A DNA stretch of 64,000 nt from JBDWFY01 sp965275915. Lineage in GTDB: Bacteria > Pseudomonadota > Alphaproteobacteria > Rhizobiales > Stappiaceae. Shown piece by piece: positions 60,485 to 64,000 of this stretch. The stretch covers positions 186,001 through 250,000 of the forward strand of contig CBDHYI010000005.1 in assembly GCA_965275915.1 (NCBI GenBank). Direction: 5' to 3'. The position numbers and the translations under genes were made by a program. How positions within the stretch are numbered: position 1 is the stretch's first letter; every line of letters starts with the position of its first letter. Below the pieces are notes generated by a model that saw only the letters and a list, made by a program, of their open reading frames with translations, had not been told where the DNA came from and did no database searches.

Positions 60485-61690
60485 TCAGACGCGTTCCAGA
60501 ATAAGGGCTATGCCCTGCCCTACTCCCACACACATAGTGCAAAGAGCGTATTGTCCACCCGTGCGCTGAAGCTGATTTGCTGCATGTAACACGAGCCGTG
60601 CGCCGGACATCCCCAGCGGATGCCCAATCGCAATCGCACCGCCATTGGCATTGACATGGGTGGCATCGTCGGGAAGTCCGAGTTCACGCAAGACCGCGAG
60701 CGACTGGGCTGCAAACGCCTCGTTCAGCTCGATGACATCCATCTGACCGAGCTCCAGACCCGCACGTGCCAGCACCTTCCGCGTTGCGGGCACCGGCCCA
60801 ATACCCATGATGCGGGGCTCAACCCCTGCCGCCGCCATGGCGACGATCCGCGATTTGGGCGTCAGACCGTTTTGCCCCGCGGATTGTTCTGACGCCACAA
60901 TAACACCTGCGGAACCGTCATTCACGCCTGAAGAATTGCCGGCCGTAACGGTCAAATCCGGCCGGTTGACGCCCTTCAGCGCTGCCAGTTTCTCAGAACT
61001 TGTCCCCGGCCTTGGATGCTCGTCCGTCTCAACGACAATCGGCTCGCCTTTGCGCTGAGGGATTGTCACCGGAACAATCTCGTCAGCAAAGATGCCCTGC
61101 CTTTGAGCAGCATCCCAGCGGCGCTGGCTCTCCGCTGCAAAGCGATCCTGGTCTTCGCGGCTGATCTGATAATCCGCAGCAACATTGTCCGCAGTTTCCG
61201 GCATTGTATCGGTGCCGAACGCCTCGTCCAACTTCGAATTCTTGAACCGCCATCCTATCGTCGTGTCGTACATCTCAGCGTTTCGTGCAAAGGCGGTCCC
61301 GGACTTTGCAACAACAAATGGCGCGCGGCTCATGCTCTCAACGCCGCTCGCAATCAGAAAATCGCCATCTCCAGCCCGAATTGTGCGCGCCGCCAGTCCG
61401 ATCGCGTCCATCCCGGAGCCGCAGAGCCGGTTAACGGTCGTGCCGGGCGTCGCAACCGGCAAGCCGGCCAGCAGGCTCGCCATCCGTGCAACATTCCGAT
61501 TGTCCTCACCCGCCTGGTTGGCACATCCCATGATCACATCATCAAGGCGTTCCCAATCCGCCCTGTCGTTGCGCTCCATCAATGCCTTGAGCGGAATTGC
61601 GGCCAGGTCATCGGCGCGAACAGACGATAGCGCGCCGCCGTAGCGCCCAATGGGTGTTCGAACCGCATCACAAACGAACGCGTCGACCAT
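60485..61690 (-). CDS. pcaF: 3-oxoadipyl-CoA thiolase (PcaF/PaaJ)
   Basis: 401 residues. Thiolase catalytic residues are in TVNRLCGSGMDAIGLAA (nucleophilic Cys near 90), GGAIAIGHPLGMSGARLV (His) and LCTMCVGVGQGIALILE (second Cys). The MVDAFVCDAVRTPIGRYGGALSSVR start and NAEMYDTTIGWRFKN region are typical of beta-ketoadipyl-CoA thiolase. It performs the last step of phenylacetate degradation, giving acetyl-CoA and succinyl-CoA. First gene of the leftward operon, 14 bp before paaA. The symbol could equally be paaJ. Confidence 0.93.
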   Translation of the reverse strand: MVDAFVCDAVRTPIGRYGGALSSVRADDLAAIPLKALMERNDRADWERLDDVIMGCANQAGEDNRNVARMASLLAGLPVATPGTTVNRLCGSGMDAIGLAARTIRAGDGDFLIASGVESMSRAPFVVAKSGTAFARNAEMYDTTIGWRFKNSKLDEAFGTDTMPETADNVAADYQISREDQDRFAAESQRRWDAAQRQGIFADEIVPVTIPQRKGEPIVVETDEHPRPGTSSEKLAALKGVNRPDLTVTAGNSSGVNDGSAGVIVASEQSAGQNGLTPKSRIVAMAAAGVEPRIMGIGPVPATRKVLARAGLELGQMDVIELNEAFAAQSLAVLRELGLPDDATHVNANGGAIAIGHPLGMSGARLVLHAANQLQRTGGQYALCTMCVGVGQGIALILERV

Positions 61691-61726
61691 GTGCTTTCGT
61701 CCTCCAGAATTTTTTTCTTTTAATTA

Positions 61727-61740
61727 ACCGACCGATCGGT
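61727..61740. promoter_or_regulatory. Candidate PaaR operator before pcaF-paaA operon
   Basis: ACCGACCGATCGGT, containing the perfect palindrome ACCGATCGGT (61731-61740). It is 37 bp upstream of the pcaF ATG; minus-strand AT-rich sequence TATTATATATG lies just before it as a -10 candidate, so binding would block transcription. It shares 12 of 14 bases with 50462-50475. Confidence 0.65.
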
Positions 61741-62266
61741 CATATATAATATTAAAAGTCGGTCCCGTAAATCCGGTTTTCAAAATTTTTGCGGGATCAT
61801 GGCAATTTGAGGCTCTTGTCAAGCCGCAACACGCTGACTTGATCCCGTTTTGGAAGTCGGTCCTGATGTCACCCGGCTGCCGCCGATGACAACGTGATGA
61901 TTGAGGAGTTCGATTTTGGCATCGTTGGAGATCATGCAAAGATTTCAATGCATGGCCGTTTTTGGGAAGAACGCCGGCATTGGTGTCCGTTACGGTTGTG
62001 ACACGCTTTTCACGTCTCTTGTTTGTGAGAATGGCGTTGCAATACCGTGCGGATACGGTTTTGCTATCCTCAGGACTGATGCAATTTGAGCGAAATGAAG
62101 CGGACGATCCGGCAGTGTCGGTTCCCCGTTGTTCACGTCTTGACAGAACGGGCATTGGGAAACACAGACTGATAAAAGGGCTGCCTGTGATGAACATCGG
62201 GTCTCTGTCAAAATCCGATAACTTCATTGCAACAGATAAAATAGTAGCATTATTGTGCATAAAATG
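61741..62266. other. Intergenic between divergent paa and TRAP units, nothing coding recognised
   Basis: The leftward pcaF promoter is at its left edge. A 271-codon open frame runs leftward through here and into dctP, but its composition is unlike a protein and it is antisense to dctP. No RNA gene or repeat is recognised. Confidence 0.4.
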
Positions 62267-62288
62267 TGTATATACAGCACTATAGTGC
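62267..62288. promoter_or_regulatory. Adjacent palindromes before the TRAP transporter
   Basis: TGTATATACA (62267-62276, perfect) is followed directly by GCACTATAGTGC (62277-62288, perfect), 24 bp before the dctP ATG. The first resembles GntR-type operators; the second covers a TATAGT that could serve as -10. Two dyads abutting at a start region suggest regulated transport. Seen directly; regulator unknown. Confidence 0.5.
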
Positions 62289-62312
62289 GCAAGCGATCTA
62301 GGGAGAAACGGT

Positions 62313-63344
62313 ATGATCGGACGGAACACTTTATTCGGGGCCGTGGGTGCAATTGGAATTGCATTCGGGCTATCGCTTCCAGCAGCAGCGGCAGAACATG
62401 AATTCAATCTGCAGAGTTTCCTGCCGGCACAGGCGACCATTCCATCAAAAATCATTGATGTCTGGGCAGATAAGGTGGAAGCGGACTCTGACGGCCGCAT
62501 CAAGATCACCCGATATCCGTCCATGCAGCTCGGCGGCAAGCCGCCGGAACTGATCGATCAGGTTATCGACGGTGTCATTGACATCACCTGGAACGTGATC
62601 GGCTACACACCGGGCCGCTTCCCTTCAACTGAGGTGTTCGAACTGCCTTTCATGGTCAATGACGCCGGTCCGGCATCCGGCGCCTTCTGGAAGATGATGG
62701 AAAGCGGGATCGCCGAAAGAGAATTTGGCGATGTGAAAGTGCTGGGGGCATGGGTTCATGGACCGGGCGTGATTCACTCGAACAAACCGGTCACGACTCC
62801 GGAAGACTTCAATGGAATGAAAATCCGCGGCGCCTCGCGGCAGGTCAACGCGCTTCTGAACACGTTGGGTGCCACACCGGTGGGCATGCCCGTGCCGGCT
62901 GTGCCGGAGGCACTGTCCAAAAAAGTGATCGACGGAACAACCATCCCCTGGGAGGTCACCAAGGCGCTGAAAGTTCCGGAGCTTGTTGAAAATCACACCG
63001 AGTTCACCGGTCCCATGATGTACACGGTGACATTCGTACTTGCGATGAACAAAGGCAAGTATGACGCCCTGCCGGACGATCTCAAAAAGGTTATCGACGA
63101 CAATTCGGGGCTGGAGTTTTCCGTTTTCGCCGGTACGACCCAGCAGGCCTATGACGATCCCTCACGCAAACTTGCTGTTGATCGGGGCAACAACATCATC
63201 ACCCTGAATGAAGAGCAATCCGCCGTTTGGGCCCAGGCCGCACAACCCGTTTATGACACCTGGATCAGCGAAATGCAGGAAAAAGGTGTGGACGGTCAGG
63301 CTTTGATTGACGAAGCCAAATCCCTTATGGCACAGGGCAACTAA
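62313..63344 (+). CDS. dctP: TRAP transporter solute-binding protein DctP
   Basis: 343 residues with a signal peptide ending ALPAAAAEH-like (GLSLPAAAA-EHEF). DctP fold: FLPAQATIPSKIIDVWADKVEADSDGRIKI, ITWNVIGYTPGRFPSTEVFELPF, GMKIRGASRQVNALLNTLGATPVGMPVPAVPEALSKKVIDG (with the Arg that usually grips a substrate carboxylate). RBS AGGGAGA is before the ATG. It binds an organic acid in the periplasm for the DctQ/M permease starting at 63459. Next to the paa genes, an aromatic or phenyl-substituted acid is conceivable but unproven. Confidence 0.93.
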   Translation: MIGRNTLFGAVGAIGIAFGLSLPAAAAEHEFNLQSFLPAQATIPSKIIDVWADKVEADSDGRIKITRYPSMQLGGKPPELIDQVIDGVIDITWNVIGYTPGRFPSTEVFELPFMVNDAGPASGAFWKMMESGIAEREFGDVKVLGAWVHGPGVIHSNKPVTTPEDFNGMKIRGASRQVNALLNTLGATPVGMPVPAVPEALSKKVIDGTTIPWEVTKALKVPELVENHTEFTGPMMYTVTFVLAMNKGKYDALPDDLKKVIDDNSGLEFSVFAGTTQQAYDDPSRKLAVDRGNNIITLNEEQSAVWAQAAQPVYDTWISEMQEKGVDGQALIDEAKSLMAQGN

Positions 63345-63412
63345 AAAACAATAACTGGCACGAGCGCCTGGCGGTCTTTCGGATTGACGCGCGCGAAGTA
63401 ACCACGTCATAG

Positions 63413-63440
63413 GACCACGCCATCCGGCGTGGTCTCTTTT
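63413..63440 (+). terminator. Intercistronic hairpin (attenuator) between dctP and dctQ
   Basis: GACCACGCC (63413-63421), loop ATCC, GGCGTGGTC (63426-63434), then TCTTTT. A perfect nine-pair stem with a short T tract, placed 69 bp after the dctP stop and 18 bp before dctQ. It would end some transcripts and protect the upstream mRNA, giving more binding protein than permease. Confidence 0.75.
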
Positions 63441-63458
63441 GAGGAGGACGAAAGGACC

Positions 63459-64000
63459 GTGATAGAGAGCCTTGTGGAACGGCTTGCCCGTTTTATGGCC
63501 ATTCTGGGGGGCACCATCCTTACAGCCTTGATCCTTGTCGTTTGCCTGTCGGTGAGCGGGCGGCTGTTAAACGGAATCATTCACAATTATGTCGAGCCGT
63601 TGTCCCCTGCTTTGTCAAAACGGCTTCTGGACTCAGGTGTCGGCCCGATCAACGGCGATTTCGAACTCGTCGAAGCGGGAATTGCATTTGCAATCTTCGC
63701 CTTTCTTCCCTTGTGCCAGATTACGCGCAGTCACGCGTCGGTTGACATCCTTTCCGCCTTCCTGCCCCGTCGGCTGAACAGCGTCATTGCAGTCGTCATC
63801 GATATCACGTTCGCCGCCGTTCTTATCCTGATTGCTGTACAGCTCTATTCGGGAATGCTGTCCAAAATGCGTTACGGCGAGACGACATTTCTGCTGCAAT
63901 TCCCCGTCTGGTGGGGCTATGCGGCCAGCCTTGTCGGCGCCGCCATTGCGGCATTGGTTGCGGTCTATGTCGCGATTTCAAGCATATCGGAAGAGATCAC
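63459..64000 (+). CDS. dctQ: TRAP transporter small permease DctQ, 3' end outside window
   Basis: Start GTG 63459, with GAGGAGG 63441-63447 and AAAGGACC upstream; the frame is open to base 64000 (about 180 codons). It begins IESLVERLARFMAILGGTILTALILVVCLSVSGRLL, then AFAIFAFLPLCQITRSHASVDIL, the conserved loop of TRAP small permeases (R-x-x-H-x-x-VD), and two further membrane helices. About 180 residues is near complete. A large permease DctM should follow outside. Confidence 0.9.
   Translation, partial: MIESLVERLARFMAILGGTILTALILVVCLSVSGRLLNGIIHNYVEPLSPALSKRLLDSGVGPINGDFELVEAGIAFAIFAFLPLCQITRSHASVDILSAFLPRRLNSVIAVVIDITFAAVLILIAVQLYSGMLSKMRYGETTFLLQFPVWWGYAASLVGAAIAALVAVYVAISSISEEI

Noticed and set aside
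61724..62539. 271-codon minus-strand frame in the paa-TRAP gap
   Set aside because: No RBS or family match, unusual composition, and its 5' third lies antisense to the DctP signal-peptide region.
1..64000. tRNA or rRNA genes
   Set aside because: No cloverleaf-like sequence with a TTC-containing T arm or conserved rRNA segment was recognised by eye in the gaps.

Overview
The window looks like part of an alphaproteobacterial chromosome, most like a soil or marine Rhizobiales/Rhodobacterales-type organism. The inference rests on moderately high GC in most genes, tightly overlapping gene chains (ATGA junctions), TRAP and EamA transporters, betaine and carnitine catabolism, and an alphaproteobacterial-style paa cluster. 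No rRNA or tRNA gene was seen, so the genus cannot be fixed.

1-17.4 kb is catabolic. It opens with a carnitine-degradation group (enoyl-CoA hydratase end, BKACE cleavage enzyme, carnitine dehydrogenase-thioesterase fusion). A second locus then diverges around an RpiR regulator: leftwards a FAD/GcvT demethylase, an MDR oxidoreductase, two enolase-superfamily enzymes and a class III aminotransferase; rightwards a Rieske oxygenase, an aldehyde dehydrogenase and a CMD-family protein. The set resembles pathways that strip N-methyl groups from hydroxyproline betaine or a similar betaine, but the exact substrate is open. A LysR gene and two aldo-keto reductases follow.

17.4-27.2 kb is a mixed accessory stretch with two decayed genes (a LysR C-terminus and a frameshifted histidine phosphatase), a Tat-signal SDR, methyltransferases, an AraC regulator, a secreted hydrolase-like protein, and an EamA transporter with a divergent LysR.

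27.2-36.6 kb holds two metal/cofactor uptake operons. One is a peptide/nickel-type ABC importer translationally coupled to an EamA exporter, with a Zur-like palindrome upstream. The other is a FecCD-type ABC importer with DUF1636, led by a clear cobalamin riboswitch.

36.8-50.5 kb contains a large TPR protein, then a mobile-element pile-up: an IS256-family element interrupted by an IS110/IS1111 element and by an IS66 element carrying a UPF0149/SEC-C passenger gene. Beside it lies an AT-rich 1557-codon gene joining glycosyltransferase, capsule-synthesis-like, HAD and TPR modules, with IS3 remnants on both sides.

50.5-61.7 kb is the phenylacetate (paa) catabolon: paaG-paaI-paaK-TetR on the plus strand and pcaF/paaJ-paaA-B-C-D-E-(extra ferritin-like protein)-paaZ on the minus strand. 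Matching TetR-type palindromes precede both units. The window ends in a TRAP transporter (dctP, then partial dctQ) with an intercistronic hairpin.
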